Of a DNA stretch of 64,000 nt, positions 1-10,329 are shown piece by piece. Under the pieces are notes generated by a model that saw only the letters and a list, made by a program, of their open reading frames with translations, was not told the DNA's origin and did not search any database. Within the stretch, counting starts at the first letter, position 1; each line of letters begins with the position of its first letter. The stretch covers positions 1,860,001 through 1,924,000 of the forward strand of contig NW_020825313.1 in NCBI RefSeq assembly GCF_003286085.1, in the 5' to 3' direction. The DNA comes from Drosophila persimilis. Its lineage: Eukaryota; Arthropoda; Insecta; Diptera; Drosophilidae. Both the position numbers and the translations under genes were made by a program.

Positions 1-2
1 CT

Positions 3-362
3 AACATTCCTATCCTATCAGAGAAGGAGCAAGTAGCGAAGCGATGCTTCTCAAGTACGACATTTTCGAGCGATCCCAGCATAACATCATCTGCAATACC
101 TTGGGATCGATATGGCCACGTCGATCAAAAAAGTGCTCCGCAGAGCTATATAGAATTAGCAGAGTACAGTGCTCTGCAGTTACTTGAGCCATCGCGGGAC
201 CCCGCAAACTGGCACACACGACTCCAGACTGTCAATCCCTCACAAGTGACGAGACGAGGAAGAATGGATGAGGATGAGTCGATTCCTCACTTCTTCTGCC
301 ACTGCACTAAAAATTCGTATACTGCTGCTTCGGCGGGTCAAAGTTTTGAAATACAGTTTTAA
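3..362 (+). CDS. Unidentified reading frame, open to the left edge (partial)
   Basis: One frame stays open for about 119 codons from the first bases of the window to a TAA at 360-362, so the start lies outside. I do not recognise the product. Near its C-terminal third it reads DEDESIPHFFCHC, which resembles the His/Cys cluster found downstream of reverse transcriptase or RNase H in some LINEs (R1, LOA and I types end in such clusters). That resemblance is the only clue, so this may be the tail of a LINE ORF2. Its length without stops is notable in this degraded area, but chance is possible. Confidence 0.3.
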   Translation, partial: NIPILSEKEQVAKRCFSSTTFSSDPSITSSAIPWDRYGHVDQKSAPQSYIELAEYSALQLLEPSRDPANWHTRLQTVNPSQVTRRGRMDEDESIPHFFCHCTKNSYTAASAGQSFEIQF

Positions 363-399
363 CAGTGAAATCTAACAGCAGTGTGGAGACTAAATTTGG

Positions 400-740
400 T
401 TTCTCTAGCCTTAAGTCTCTGTGATCTGTGGATGCCACAGATTTTCGTCCTTTGAGGGGGCAGAAGGGGGTGGGCGAAATTTTGAAATAGGTATCATATT
501 ATATCATAGGTATGTGTCGGTATAGGTATAGGTATAGGTATAGTTATAGGTATGTCTCTTATAGTCTTTAAGCTCTAGGCGCTTATAGGGACGGACAGAT
601 GGACAGACAGACAGGGCTCAATCGACTCGGCTATTGATGCTGATCAAGAATATATGTACATATATACCTTATGCGGTCGGGAACGCTTCCTTCTGGACGT
701 TACATCCATTTTCACCATAAATCATTCACCACACCTGTTT
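400..740 (+). repeat. DINE-1/helentron-like repeat fragment
   Basis: This noncoding segment carries blocks also found at 4844-5745 and 60407-60900: a GC-rich 'gggcggaagggggtgg' type block, 'ctcttatagtcttt', a run of GGACAGA-like units, and 'gctgatcaagaatatat' followed by 'cttccttctggacgttaca'. These blocks are known to me from the highly abundant DINE-1/INE-1 (helentron-associated) repeats of Drosophila. A GGTATA microsatellite at about 510-550 interrupts it. The family assignment is from memory; the sharing within the window is directly visible. Confidence 0.55.
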
Positions 741-2984
741 TTCACACTCTGTCGTTTGTAATATAACGACTAGGCTTAAACTGTGAAAATCTATTGAATG
801 ATTTGTTTACATTTCGACGTCCTCTGAGAAGGAAAAAGTTTGGTATATGTATGTATGTGGGTATGGTACAACAAGCTTGACTGCGTCGACCCAACGATGC
901 ATTTATTGCTTTATCATTCATATCAGGTAAACTTTTTGATTTATAATAAGTCAAGCGTTTTGTAAAGAATAGTTTTTATAGAATAACGCGCGAAATAGTA
1001 GTATAGTAGTATGTAAAAGCATAGAGCTTTGAAGTGAAGGCGGAAATTTGTATACGTACATATGTATGTATATAAATTAATCTTGCTTCCTTATAATACA
1101 CACACAAAATCACAAGAAAATTTATACAAATAAGTATAACCATACAGTATATACTATATAAGTATATATAAATATGTATAAGTACATATAAACTTGTACA
1201 ATACATGTACCATGTACATATGTAAATATACACTCGCAAATATCGATACATGTATGTATGTATGAACCAATATTAACAAAAATAAATATCAGTCACACCA
1301 CATACACTCGTATTGTTTATTTCCGTTCTTACCTTAATTTCTCGTGTCCACTTCTGTTTTGGTCTACGTTTGGGATTTAAGTACTGCGTGTGAGCTTCCT
1401 CCAAAATACTGTTCAGTTATACATATTTATACACCAACCGCTTGGGTAAGTTCGTTTGGTTCGCGTTGACTCGGATTGCGCATAGAGACAGACTATTTTT
1501 CCGTTGTATGTACGAGTATATGTATGTATGTAGTTTAAATTTGTGTTTCCGCCAATGGTTTTAAGGGTTGCCTCAATAGCAGGCTGTGCATTTGGAGTGA
1601 TACATACAGGGGTGTGACATAAATCTATGTATAAATCTACTAACGATTTCCATTTCGCCCTAAAAGCTTGTGCCACAGAAATCTTCAGTAATGGTGTTAT
1701 GACATTACACATTATAATAAAACATATTTGACGAATTTCAATACAGCCAGCCAGCTAGCAAAATTGGTAGTAAAAAGTATCACAATCAATAAGCTCTGCC
1801 GCAGGCGATGCTTCCAGCTCAACTAGAACGTAGATAGATTTTCTCAGAACTGATTTTTTTTCTTTCGATTTTTGACTAAAAATGTTGATAAAAATAAAAA
1901 TTTTGTTGTTTTTCAATTCATTTCTTTTATTACACAAGGGACTCCTTCTTTCGGGCAATTCAAAGTTTATCAACAATTTCAGTATTTAAAGAAGATCTCT
2001 TGCTTCAAACGAGGATCAACTGAAAATACACTTCGCGAAGCATGCACAAAGGCAAAACTAACGTAAAGAACTGTTTAAAAAAAAATTGTTTGCAAGTTTT
2101 GTCCTCATAATAGAAAAAATGCTGCCTCTTATAGTCTTTTCCAAAAATAGAATCGATGTCTTCACAAAGAATCTGCTAGGAAGTCAAGCTTCCGCTTATA
2201 CTACATCTCGCTCCCACTGCATGTTTTTCTCAGAGAGTTATCTCTGTTTTTGAAGTTAGTCAGTTAACAAAGTCTAATGTCATATGGCCATCACACATTT
2301 ACTAATACATTCCTTCAAAGAAACACGACGGGCAGTGCTGCCGATTACACTTTTTCCCACCGGTTACATAGAAAGTTACATTAGAAAATGTGGCCAGTTC
2401 ATCATTATTTTTTAACAATATTTTCCAGCTTACCAGATAATATAGAAATTCTAAAACAGGTTAACCTTTTTCCGTCAACAAAATCTTGTGCGTTAAGAAG
2501 AATGGAATTAGCTACACTTTGGATTAACTTAAAGTTGAAAATATTCAGAAATTGAATGCAAATATAGCGATATTCATTTAATAAAGAGAGAAAATTTCAG
2601 CGACAGCACTAGACTTTGGAGGCTTAATTCTTCAAAGATTCTGGTGAAAACAGCTGATTTCTTTAGCTGGCACCTGTTGCACTGCAAATGCTATCGCAAT
2701 GAGTACAGAAGAGGGAACGAAAAAGCTGAATATTGCAATGGCGTCATGTACTTATTTTTGCGCTCTTTGCTTGTCTCTATCTTAGTTGAGATCAGTTTTC
2801 TAAGCGACGAGTGCGTGCAGATGAAAAGTTAAAATAAACAAGTATATTAATATATATATTAACAAAGCCTTATTAGATTTCTAAGTAATTCCATGAAACT
2901 AATACGAACCATGAAGAACCAATAACATTCTTCCGTAATGTTTTATTTTTAGTGAGAAGATATTACTAGTTTTTTTTAAAATAT
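741..2984. other. No gene seen; AT-rich spacer with microsatellites
   Basis: I see no coding homology on either strand. The stretch contains TATG/TACA-type simple repeats, densest at about 1050-1260 and again near 1510-1530, and several A/T runs. Short open frames here lack recognisable motifs and look like chance. Confidence 0.5.
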
Positions 2985-3815
2985 ACAGGTATGGCTTGCG
3001 AAAACTTGGAAAGTGCTGTTTTGACTACGAAGTGCCACATAATTTTGTACCTAATGTACCTGATTCTACTGCTGTCAATAATGGAAATTGTTTGCAGTGC
3101 AAAGAAATGTGAATTCGGTGGTGTAATCATTCTTGATTCATTCCTTAGGTGCTGGCTGTGCGAAACGTATGGGCCTGTCTTGGTCATGTCTGGCTTGTCG
3201 GGAGTTTGAGGCCGAAATGCGCACATTCATGAGACAGACTCGAACTGGGTTTCTGGATGTCCGGAAACAATTTCGTGACTCGTGGCTTTCGTGGCTTAAA
3301 CTCTTGAGCGAATCGCATAGACGGAAAATTCCGCATAATGATACCAATCTCTTGCATCCTGCCTGCCTCCCACCATCATCCATCGGAAGCATTTGTTATT
3401 CCATTTGGTCATGCCTCGCAGTTATCTGTAAATCCGCCAACGGCTGCTCCGGTGTTGTTTACACCGAGCAATGCGCTTCCTTCGAACATCCAAGTTCCCA
3501 TCCTAGCAGTTTCTGCTGCCATCACTACCCACGTGGTGAGTGCTCCTAGTGTGTGTTGGTTGCTTGTGATGTCTTGCCAATTCCTGCTCCAGCCTGCTCT
3601 TTTAGGAGTGGCTCCACCATCACGATCTCACTCGGGACTTCAATTTAGAGCAGGGGTCTCTCGGAAAGCAATATTTTATTTCCCGTTTTAGTCCTGAGGC
3701 TACAACGGAGGATGATAAACAACATGTTTTCTCTAAACTAAACGCTTCGCCTGATGATAACATAAGCGAAACAAATAATCCTTCAAAATTATTCTCCCTG
3801 ATTCTTTACTACCTA
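2985..3815 (+). pseudogene. CR1/Jockey-type LINE ORF1 relic, copy A
   Basis: This matches the better copy at 58480-59440 almost throughout. It encodes, in shifting frames, the remains of a LINE ORF1 with a Cys-rich N-terminal cluster (PHD-like in the complete copy) and a later domain around 'RLSPEATTED' to 'LEPSIW'. Relative to copy B it has lost about 50 bp after 'tggctgtgcgaaac', removing the AHIKC half of the finger, and it has several frameshifts and a shortened C-terminal domain near 3760-3800. It cannot make an intact ORF1 protein. ORF1 proteins of this kind bind the LINE RNA. Confidence 0.6.
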
Positions 3816-3904
3816 AATCTCTTGAACCATCAATATAGCCTGAGAATACAATTATGCATGAGTTCCTTCACAAAGATTCGAACCCGAGTCCCAGAATTAC
3901 CGAT

Positions 3905-4843
3905 CCTGCTGCTCCAAAAAACTGATACCATTTTTCTATTCACTATCAGAACGTTCGTAGTTTGTTGGGCAAATTGCGTCAAATTCATACAAATAGTGCT
4001 TCTTTTGATTTCGATGCCATCGCTTTTGCCGAAACCTGGCTTAGTTCTTCTATCAAAGATCATGAAATTTTCATTGACAAACACTATTTATAGAATGGAC
4101 TTTTCTTTTTCTGGTGGATTTTTAATGCAAGTCAAATCTAATTTTTCATCTGAGTTATTCCCATTCAATAACATCCATGGAATTGAATTTGTTGCAGTCA
4201 AAGTTCGTGTTGGTTCGGCATTTTTCTATGTTAACCTGTACATTCCTCCCAGGTCTGATTCTGGGGTTTACTTAAACCATCTCTCAGCAATTAATACTGT
4301 CGTGTCTGCATTAGGTTGCAATGATCAAATTATTGTCATGGGGGACATTAACCTCCTATTTCTTTCTTGGCTGCCTTGCGATGACGCTAACCTCGTGTTT
4401 CCCAATTGCCACAATTACTTTATCAATGGGCTAACGGATATTTCCCTTGTCCAAATCAATGCCGTTAAAAACATTAGGACAGACTTCTTGACCTCATGTT
4501 TGTTAATGATGCTTCTCTTGCTACGGTATCCAGAGCAAGCCCAATATCATTTCCTGAAGATCCTAACCATCCAACTCTGTCGATATCCTTTCAGTGTACC
4601 CGATCTGGTTGTGCTGACAGTTCCATGGCTCATTGCCACAAAAAGTTTTCGCAAAACAACCTTTATCGATTTAGATCTACATCTCTCGCGTGTTGATTGG
4701 TCATTGCTTTATTCATTGCCGAACATAGACGCAACTGTTAACTCGTTTTATAGCTCTATTTACTCCACCCTTAATACATTTGTTCCACATATCACTGTAC
4801 CTGTATTGTCGAAGCCTGCTGCGGACACCGCAACTCTATAATT
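3905..4843 (+). pseudogene. CR1/Jockey-type LINE ORF2 endonuclease relic, copy A
   Basis: The reading contains the order of motifs of an APE-type endonuclease: 'YQNVRSLLG' (frame-shifted near 3945), 'IAFAETWLS', then 'YVNLYIPP' and 'IVMGDINL..SWLPC' at about 4230-4380. The usual GDFN here reads GDIN, a likely damaging change. The reverse transcriptase is absent: the sequence passes straight into the helentron-like repeat at about 4844. A frameshift lies near 4480. Compared with copy B it lacks 46 bp just before the junction. The endonuclease of such elements nicks target DNA to prime reverse transcription; this copy is dead. Confidence 0.65.
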
Positions 4844-5745
4844 ATACCCGATACTAAGTCAGTATGGCTCTCCTCCGGCAGACGCCGCTAATATTAAACG
4901 ACACGACAAAGAGTGCGTGAGAGAGAGACAGAAAATCAGTCTGAGCGTGACGTCGGGCGCTGCGTAGCCACTGCAAATTGATTTGTTCCTTTTGGCTATA
5001 CAAATTATCTGATCTGATCCAGATTCAGCAATCTGATAGATATGGTCGTTATCTATGATTCTGCGTTTTTAGTTTTCTCGAATCTGCAATATTGTGGATG
5101 CAACAGACTTTCGTCCTTTGTGGGGGCGGAAGGGAGTGGGGCGAAATTTTGAGATATACGTTTTATAGTGAGATCTAACAGATGTGGATACCAAAATTTG
5201 GTTACTCTAGCCTTAATAGTCTCTGAGATTTGTGGATGCCCCAGATTTTCGTCCTTTGCGGAAGGGGGTGTGGCGAAATTTTGACACGAAACGGTCAAGG
5301 TCCGATATCACAGGAGTGTGGTTACCAAATTTGGTTGCTCTAGCTCTTATGGGTTCTGAGATCCTTGAACTCATATTTTTCATGAAACCTGTGTGTTAGA
5401 GAGAGACAGAGCGAGAAAGAATGAAATTGTTTTCTTGATTCTGGCTGTAATAATTATACGATCTGGTTCAGATTTTGCACTCTAGAAGATATAGTCATCT
5501 TCTACGATTCTGCGTTTTCTCTAGTTTTCTCGTATCGTCGAAATAGTGGATGCCACATATTTTCGCCTTTTGTGGGGGCGGAAGTGGGCGGGGCAAAGTT
5601 TTGAAATATTCTTGTAGCAGTGACATATTACAAAAATCTGGATCCAAAACATCGTTGCTCTAGCTCTTATAGTCTTTGAGCACTAGGCGTTATACACATC
5701 CACTTTTACCACAAATCTAATATACCCCAATACTCATTTTAATAA
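4844..5745 (+). repeat. DINE-1/helentron-like repeat
   Basis: The repeat begins 'tatacccgatact' and ends in 'aatataccccaatactcatttt', so both ends resemble inverted versions of TATACCCGATACT. Inside are repeated noncoding blocks ('gtggatgccacagattttcg', 'ggggcgaaattttga', 'ttggttgctctagctcttatag') in at least three diverged tandem-like rounds. The same start follows the LINE fragment at 60407. No protein is encoded, as expected for the non-autonomous DINE-1/HINE group, which depends on helentron proteins in trans. Confidence 0.6.
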
Positions 5746-5849
5746 ATCCAGGCTCTATAAAAAGTACCAGAAGTCGGACTCCACGTCGGCCTTAGCTCTA
5801 TACTCCTCCGCTCGCTCTCTGTTCCTTGTTGTTAATAGTCAGTGCTATA

Positions 5850-6240
5850 ATCATTACCTTTCACAATGTAGTAGAAACTTTCGTAGTGATCCTAAATACT
5901 CCTATGGCTGAGTACACACCCCACGATCCATCCGAAAACGGTGATCTGGGCCACCGACTCGAAGTATCTAGAACCACTAGCGCCGTCGGGAAGATGTTGA
6001 GGCTTCGATGTTGTAGAAGTGAGTCGACGGATGCCGCTGGGGTCCCAACCACGGGGCGGCTCAGGCGAAGAAAATGGTGGCAGGTCCGTAGCGGATGGAC
6101 TCCTTGGCAGACCCGGCAACGGTACGAGGTAATCTCTCGAGCACGACGGCTCTCCGTCGTGCGGTTGGCGCGAGGACGTTGGGCCATGTCTGGATGCAAA
6201 ATACCAGGATGGAATAGAAAAGTCGAAGGAGTTTTAGTAA
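5850..6240 (-). pseudogene. Fragment with a Cys/His knuckle, gag-like
   Basis: On the minus strand a frame reads 'SYRCRVCQGVHPLRTCHHFL' followed by LRLS, a Cys-x2-Cys...His...Cys arrangement like the knuckle segments in gag-type proteins of fly retroelements. After this motif the reading frame decays. It lies just downstream, in minus-strand sense, of the BEL/Pao pol relic, where pol rather than gag would be expected, so it may be a separate fragment. Family assignment is uncertain. Confidence 0.35.
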
Positions 6241-6930
6241 GGAGCGTATAACTGATTAAAGGTACATTTAGAACATTGGAAATTGCCACACGGTTACATG
6301 GTCTGATGAGACCATGTGGGTCTAAGGACGGATTTACATTGAAGTGCCGGCTTGAATTCGGCACGGAGCGTTGATCTTTCATTCCGTTATTATTTGGGAA
6401 ATATTCCTTTCGGTCAAGCGTAGGAGACCGTTCAAGAAATTCTGGGGAGGAAGCTGAAAGGAAATTACTTTCCTGGTAGGACCCCGAGTCTTCTACCAGT
6501 TTGTTAGGTAGTCTGGAAATTCTACATGAAAAAAAGCCCCACTAGGCACTGGGCCTGTGAGTACCCAGACGAAAACTGTTTCTTGTCCGCCGCTTAGTAC
6601 GACGGATGGTAGCTCCAATCAGGAGATCGATGGGAGAGCTCTTGAAAAATGTAGGATCCGCACATGGAAGGCTCGGCAAGTCTCTCAAGAAACTTTGCGA
6701 GATCGGATGCGATGGAATATTCGCGGCCAATTCCGGAATAACGTAGGCTGTGTTATTTTGTTGTAAGCCCGGCTTAGTCGTAGAGTCATATGGAAAAACT
6801 GCAGAGCTTCTTTGACTGAGGCCGAAGAATAGTGCCTGGATTCGTTGGCGACTAGCAAGACGTTCCGCTATGAACGTTGCTTCGGAGCCAGAATCGATCC
6901 AATTTGTCCCCAGGACAACATTGTACATTT
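6241..6930 (-). pseudogene. BEL/Pao protease and start of pol, relic 1
   Basis: The minus-strand frame from about 6928 to 6542 contains 'WIDSGSEATFIAERLA', the aspartic protease signature in the DSGS form typical of BEL/Pao elements, and ends with 'SSPIDLLIGA', the second conserved part of that protease. Retroviral-type proteases cleave Gag-Pol. Weaker pol-like sequence continues to about 6250 with stops. There is no RT palm. The relic continues upstream (higher coordinates) into gag, interrupted by solo LTR A. Confidence 0.7.
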
Positions 6931-7230
6931 GAACCGGAGGAAAAATAAGACTGAACGTTTGGCTGAGCTTCGGACGAACTGGGATTTTGTGCGCTTGGTA
7001 CTCGTAGACTTAGCTCGGGCCACGCTGAGGAATTTTGTACCGTTGTCGAAATCGAGCGTGTGGTGCCGGTCTCCACAAGTGATGCAATTGTGGGCGCTTT
7101 GGCATTCTCGTATCTGGTGGCCTTTTGCAAGACAGTTCATCCTTAATGTAATAGGAGCGAGCATCAGCAGGCATTTGAAGGAAGTGAGGTCATAAACGGA
7201 TTGGATGATTCTCTTTGGAGCAAAGATCAC
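6931..7230 (-). pseudogene. BEL/Pao gag C-terminus with zinc knuckles, relic 1
   Basis: The minus strand encodes 'CLAKGHQIRECQS' followed by 'CITCGDRHHTLDF', the paired zinc knuckles that end the gag part of BEL/Pao polyproteins and bind RNA. The first Cys of knuckle one reads Asn (MNCLAKGH). The sequence breaks exactly at the ACGT duplication of solo LTR A and resumes at 8100 with the N-terminal part of gag, which shows the LTR inserted into this gene. Confidence 0.7.
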
Positions 7231-7234
7231 ACGT
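7231..7234. repeat. Target-site duplication ACGT (left) of solo LTR A
   Basis: ACGT here matches ACGT at 8096-8099, immediately outside the LTR ends TGTGAGG and TTACA. Four-base duplications are usual for Ty3/gypsy integrases. Confidence 0.8.
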
Positions 7235-8095
7235 TGTGAGGAACTAGGGTTCCCACAGGCCGAATTCGGATGAAGCACAGCCGGATAAGGCTGAGGAGCG
7301 CCCGGATAAGGCTGACGGCTGGCCGGATAAGACGCACGTCAGTCCGGATACCCGCGGATATCCGGATGCGGCGGGTTCGTGGCCAAGGGCTCCCAGGGAG
7401 GAGAAGTGCCCCGCTCTCGGAGAGGAAGACATGCGAGAGGCAGAGGAGACGGCGGGATCGGGCCGGCAGTGGCCCGACGCATGACCAAATAAGGGCATGG
7501 GATCACGCCACCGGCCTGGTCCCGTGGCGAATGCTGTGGAAGCCAGAAGACGGCAATGGAAAATAACCGACGCCGAGCCGGGGTCCCGATAAGGCAGGGC
7601 TATAAAAGGAGGCTGCGGCGACGGAGCGGGATCTTTCGCAGATGAGTTGTCGCGCGCTCCTATTGAACCCCGCTGAAAAGCAGAAAAGTAGTAACCCGGT
7701 ACTGTTCGAATAGTGTAGTGAAGTGCATAACGAAAAGCAGAGAAACAGGCCCCGCCTGCCCATCAGAGTGAGTCTAGGTTAAGTGGGGATCCACATCCAC
7801 CGGCGGAATCTAGGAGGTGGATTAGAGTGGCGGGCCAAAGCGGACGCTGAGGTCGATTTGCCCCTAACAATAGCATCAACGCTGTTACACTCGACCAGAG
7901 CCCCGCGTGTCGATTGTTATATCTAGACCTAAGCCTTAGTGTAACGCCTTATAAATAAAGCGCATCTTTATCACCTGAAAAAGGAGTTGTTGTTATTTGT
8001 CGTTGGAGGCAACAATACAAATTCGTTGCACCTAGCCTGCTAACCGCTGAGCGAGCCCAGCTAACTCAAGCGGCCCAAAAAGAAGGTTCGTTACA
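7235..8095 (+). mobile_element. Solo LTR A (LTR retrotransposon, plus orientation)
   Basis: An 861-bp sequence beginning TGTGAGGAAC and ending CGTTACA, flanked by ACGT duplications and with no internal element sequence on either side, is a solo LTR left by recombination between two LTRs. It has a TATA box (TATAAAAGG at 7601), AATAAA at 7954-7959, and near its start several CCGGATAAGG-type units. The 868-bp sequence at 12791-13658 is the same LTR in inverse orientation. The internal region of this family is not in the window, so the family cannot be named. Confidence 0.85.
7601..7609 (+). promoter_or_regulatory. TATA box of solo LTR A
   Basis: TATAAAAGG lies about 365 bp into the LTR with a GC-rich downstream region, the usual place of the U3/R boundary. 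In LTR B the same site reads TTCTAAAAGG, so its TATA box is weakened. Confidence 0.55.
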
Positions 8096-8099
8096 ACGT
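8096..8099. repeat. Target-site duplication ACGT (right) of solo LTR A
   Basis: This is the partner of 7231-7234. Confidence 0.8.
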
Positions 8100-8518
8100 T
8101 CTCCTCTTTTGATTCACTGTGGCCTCGTACGAATGAACCCTCCTAGGATAAGGACTTCCCTGAAGTGGGTATGCTCGCCCTGGAGTGGGCCGGAGTCTCC
8201 ATGCCTGGATGGCCGTCCTCGGTCACTTCGAGAAACAGGTATCGCTCCGAAAGCAATTTATCCATGGCGTGCCAAGTGGGAATTTTGGACTTTTGCGTCA
8301 CGGATTGTTCCCAAAGCTCCAAGGTCGTGTTTGGCAGCTTAGCAGAAATGAAGTTCACTAACACTCCATCAGCAAAAACGCTGTCTGTGGAGACTTCGGG
8401 GTGGTTGAGTGTTGTGAGTCACTTGTGGCCCTCTGGAGCCCATTTAGCGCTGCTGCTGACTCGTTACGGATTTCTGGCAGGCTGAAAAGGATCTTCAGCT
8501 GCGCCTTCCGCTTCACAA
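8100..8518 (-). pseudogene. BEL/Pao gag N-terminal part, relic 1
   Basis: The minus strand encodes 'LPNTTLELWEQS' and 'IPTWHAMDKLLSERYLFLE', which match the conserved C-terminal part of the DUF1759-type gag of BEL/Pao elements. The upstream gag is missing: the sequence changes at about 8519 to a plus-strand LINE. With 6931-7230 this forms one gag gene interrupted by solo LTR A. Confidence 0.7.
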
Positions 8519-8806
8519 AAAAGGTTCAAGATCAAATATTGAAAACTATCGTGGTATCACCAAGCTTTCCGCCATCCCGAAGCTTCTTGAGTTCATGGTT
8601 ACCCGGCAACTGCAACATCTTTGTTGTAGCTTGATTTTTACAGACATCGTTCAACATCGACTATCCTTCTTGAGCTTTCAACCTAATCAACCGTGGTTTT
8701 TAAAGTGGTTTGCAGACGGATGTAGTTTTTACGGACTTCAGCAAGGCATTCGATTCTGTGAACCATGCTCTGCTTATTCACAAGCTCTCTTTATTAGGGT
8801 TCCCAA
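8519..8806 (+). pseudogene. CR1/Jockey-type LINE reverse transcriptase, 5' half
   Basis: Plus-strand reading gives 'NYRGITKLSAIPKLLEF' (fingers motif) and 'VFTDFSKAFDSVNHALL' (palm motif A, with the first catalytic Asp) up to LGFP, with a frameshift and a stop near 8690-8710. The frame stops at CCAA (8803-8806), where the Osvaldo-like LTR begins, and continues at 19948 with TNLLDW. It is probably from the same LINE group as the fragments at 3 and 59 kb, but the regions do not overlap, so I cannot confirm that. Confidence 0.75.
8803..8806. repeat. Target-site duplication CCAA (left) of the Osvaldo-like element
   Basis: CCAA abuts the TG start of the LTR and is repeated at 19944-19947 after the CA end of the other LTR. 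The LINE RT reading continues across the two copies. Confidence 0.85.
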
Positions 8807-10309
8807 TGGGAAGGCACAAGCCTCCACAAAACCTGACCACAACACCATCCCCTGAAGGGACAGCCCCGGGGGGCTTCTTATCTCATTTCATTATCATTAT
8901 TATCTCATTTTATTACTACTATTATTATTATTATTATAACAAAGACAACAATGAATCCTTAGTTTCCTCAATTAAAATAAGAAATATGCTAAGAAAACCC
9001 CAAAATAGTGAGGCCTTTTTACTTATTAGCAGCGAAGAGAACCAACACGAAAGAGAGACGCATACTACGGCCACGCAGCGAAGAGAACCAACATGAAAGA
9101 GAAGGAAACGGAGAGAGCCGCCGATCGCTCTTACGTCCACGCAGCCAAAGCAAGAGAGAGAACGGCCATACACAAACGCAAAGAAACAGCATGAAAGAGA
9201 GCGAAGCGGCAGAGAAGCCGCCGATCGGTCTTACGCCCACGCAGCCGAGGGAGAGAGCCGACGGCGAAGCATGCATACACCACCGAGCCGAGGCCGGCAG
9301 CCGAAAGCTGCGCAGTAGCGAAGCGGCAAAGAAGCTACCAAAAAGAAAAGCCGAGGCCTGGCACGGTCCAGCGCGGGCCAGGCTCGAGAGTGATCTCCGA
9401 GGGCTGAGCCAGAATGGTTGTGCGGCGGAAGTCAAAATAGGCGTACCAAATAAGCAGTGCCCAGACTCCGCGCGAACTGAAAAGTAAGCCGTGACCGAAG
9501 TGACGAGGACCCGCCGCAGGACACCAGGACCCAAGGAAGGGAAGGGTGAGCCACCTCACGTATGTGAGCTCTGGGGGGATAGATCGGTGCAGTAGGCAGG
9601 GTATAAGCTCAGGAGCAGAATTTTCCCACAGTTGTTAAAGGCATATCAATATCCACATGGTGTCTATTACATTTTTGTCGTTTAGTCCCCCGCTGCAGGC
9701 GGTGTTTTAAGTAGGGAAATGACGATCCGAAAACAATAAAGACACCCACCTCTGCCCACCTGTTTCAGAACTTTCGCCCGTAGGAGTCCCTCACCCCCTC
9801 CCCCTCTCTTCCATTTTCCCTGATGGCCCGGCGAAGTGGATGTGAGTCGTGGATCATGCGGCATCCACCAAGCTGGGCTTCCCTTTCCTATACCTTTCTC
9901 CCCTGCTGACCCGGCGATGCTGGATGTGAGTCGTGGATTCACGCTGCATTCGCAAAGCTGGGTTCCCTCTCCTACACCCTCGCCCTGGGGACCCGGCGAC
10001 GCAGATGTGAGTCGTGGATCATGCGGCATCTGCTAAGCTGGGCTCCCCTCTCCGATACCCTTCCGATCCCTGACCCAAACCCCTTCTCCCGCCACGCATG
10101 ACCCCCAACGCACGTCTCTGCAGCTCCCGAGCATGGGTTCACCCACGCCTCGTGGCCGGGCCAGGCCCGACCGTCCCACGATCCACCCCACGGGCGCGCT
10201 TTCGCCACGAGCGGCTCTACCCTTAGGTCCTCACACAACAAATTTTCCTGTGGGGACCGGGCCCTGGACAGACTGAGAAGCTGTACCTCGGCCTGAGAAC
10301 TTCCTTACA
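8807..10309 (+). mobile_element. 5' LTR of the Osvaldo-like element (1503 bp)
   Basis: It begins TGGGAAGG (the 3' LTR begins TGTGAAGG) and ends CTTCCTTACA. It contains a TTA-rich microsatellite near 8910-8940, AATAAA at 9735-9740, and three tandem units of about 82 bp at about 9827-10070, each with 'gatgtgagtcgtgga'. Against the 3' LTR it has few substitutions but several indels, including extra blocks near 8833-8845, 8878-8905 and 9115-9145. The LTRs have therefore diverged and the insertion is not recent. Confidence 0.88.
9827..10070 (+). repeat. Three ~82-bp tandem repeats inside the LTR
   Basis: Units start near 9827, 9910 and 9992. Each runs CCCGGCGA, GATGTGAGTCGTGGAT, a 'catgcggcat' palindromic block, and 'aagctgggct'. 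The same array is in the other LTR at about 19461-19704. It lies downstream of the AATAAA, so in the U5 part. Confidence 0.7.
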
Positions 10310-10311
10310 GA

Positions 10312-10329
10312 TGGCGCCCGAGCAGGGAC
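10312..10329 (+). promoter_or_regulatory. Primer binding site, tRNA-Lys(UUU)-like
   Basis: Two bases after the LTR end the sequence reads TGGCGCCCGAGCAGGGAC. It differs at one position (G for A) from the complement of the 3' end of Lys-tRNA with anticodon UUU, and that mismatch still allows a wobble pair. This site primes minus-strand DNA synthesis and fixes the 5' LTR boundary at 10309. Confidence 0.8.

Noticed and set aside
9019-9534. 171-codon minus-strand ORF in the Osvaldo-like LTR, repeated at 18.7-19.2 kb
   Set aside because: It lies in LTR U3/R sequence, differs by indels between the two LTRs and has no motif, so it is probably chance.
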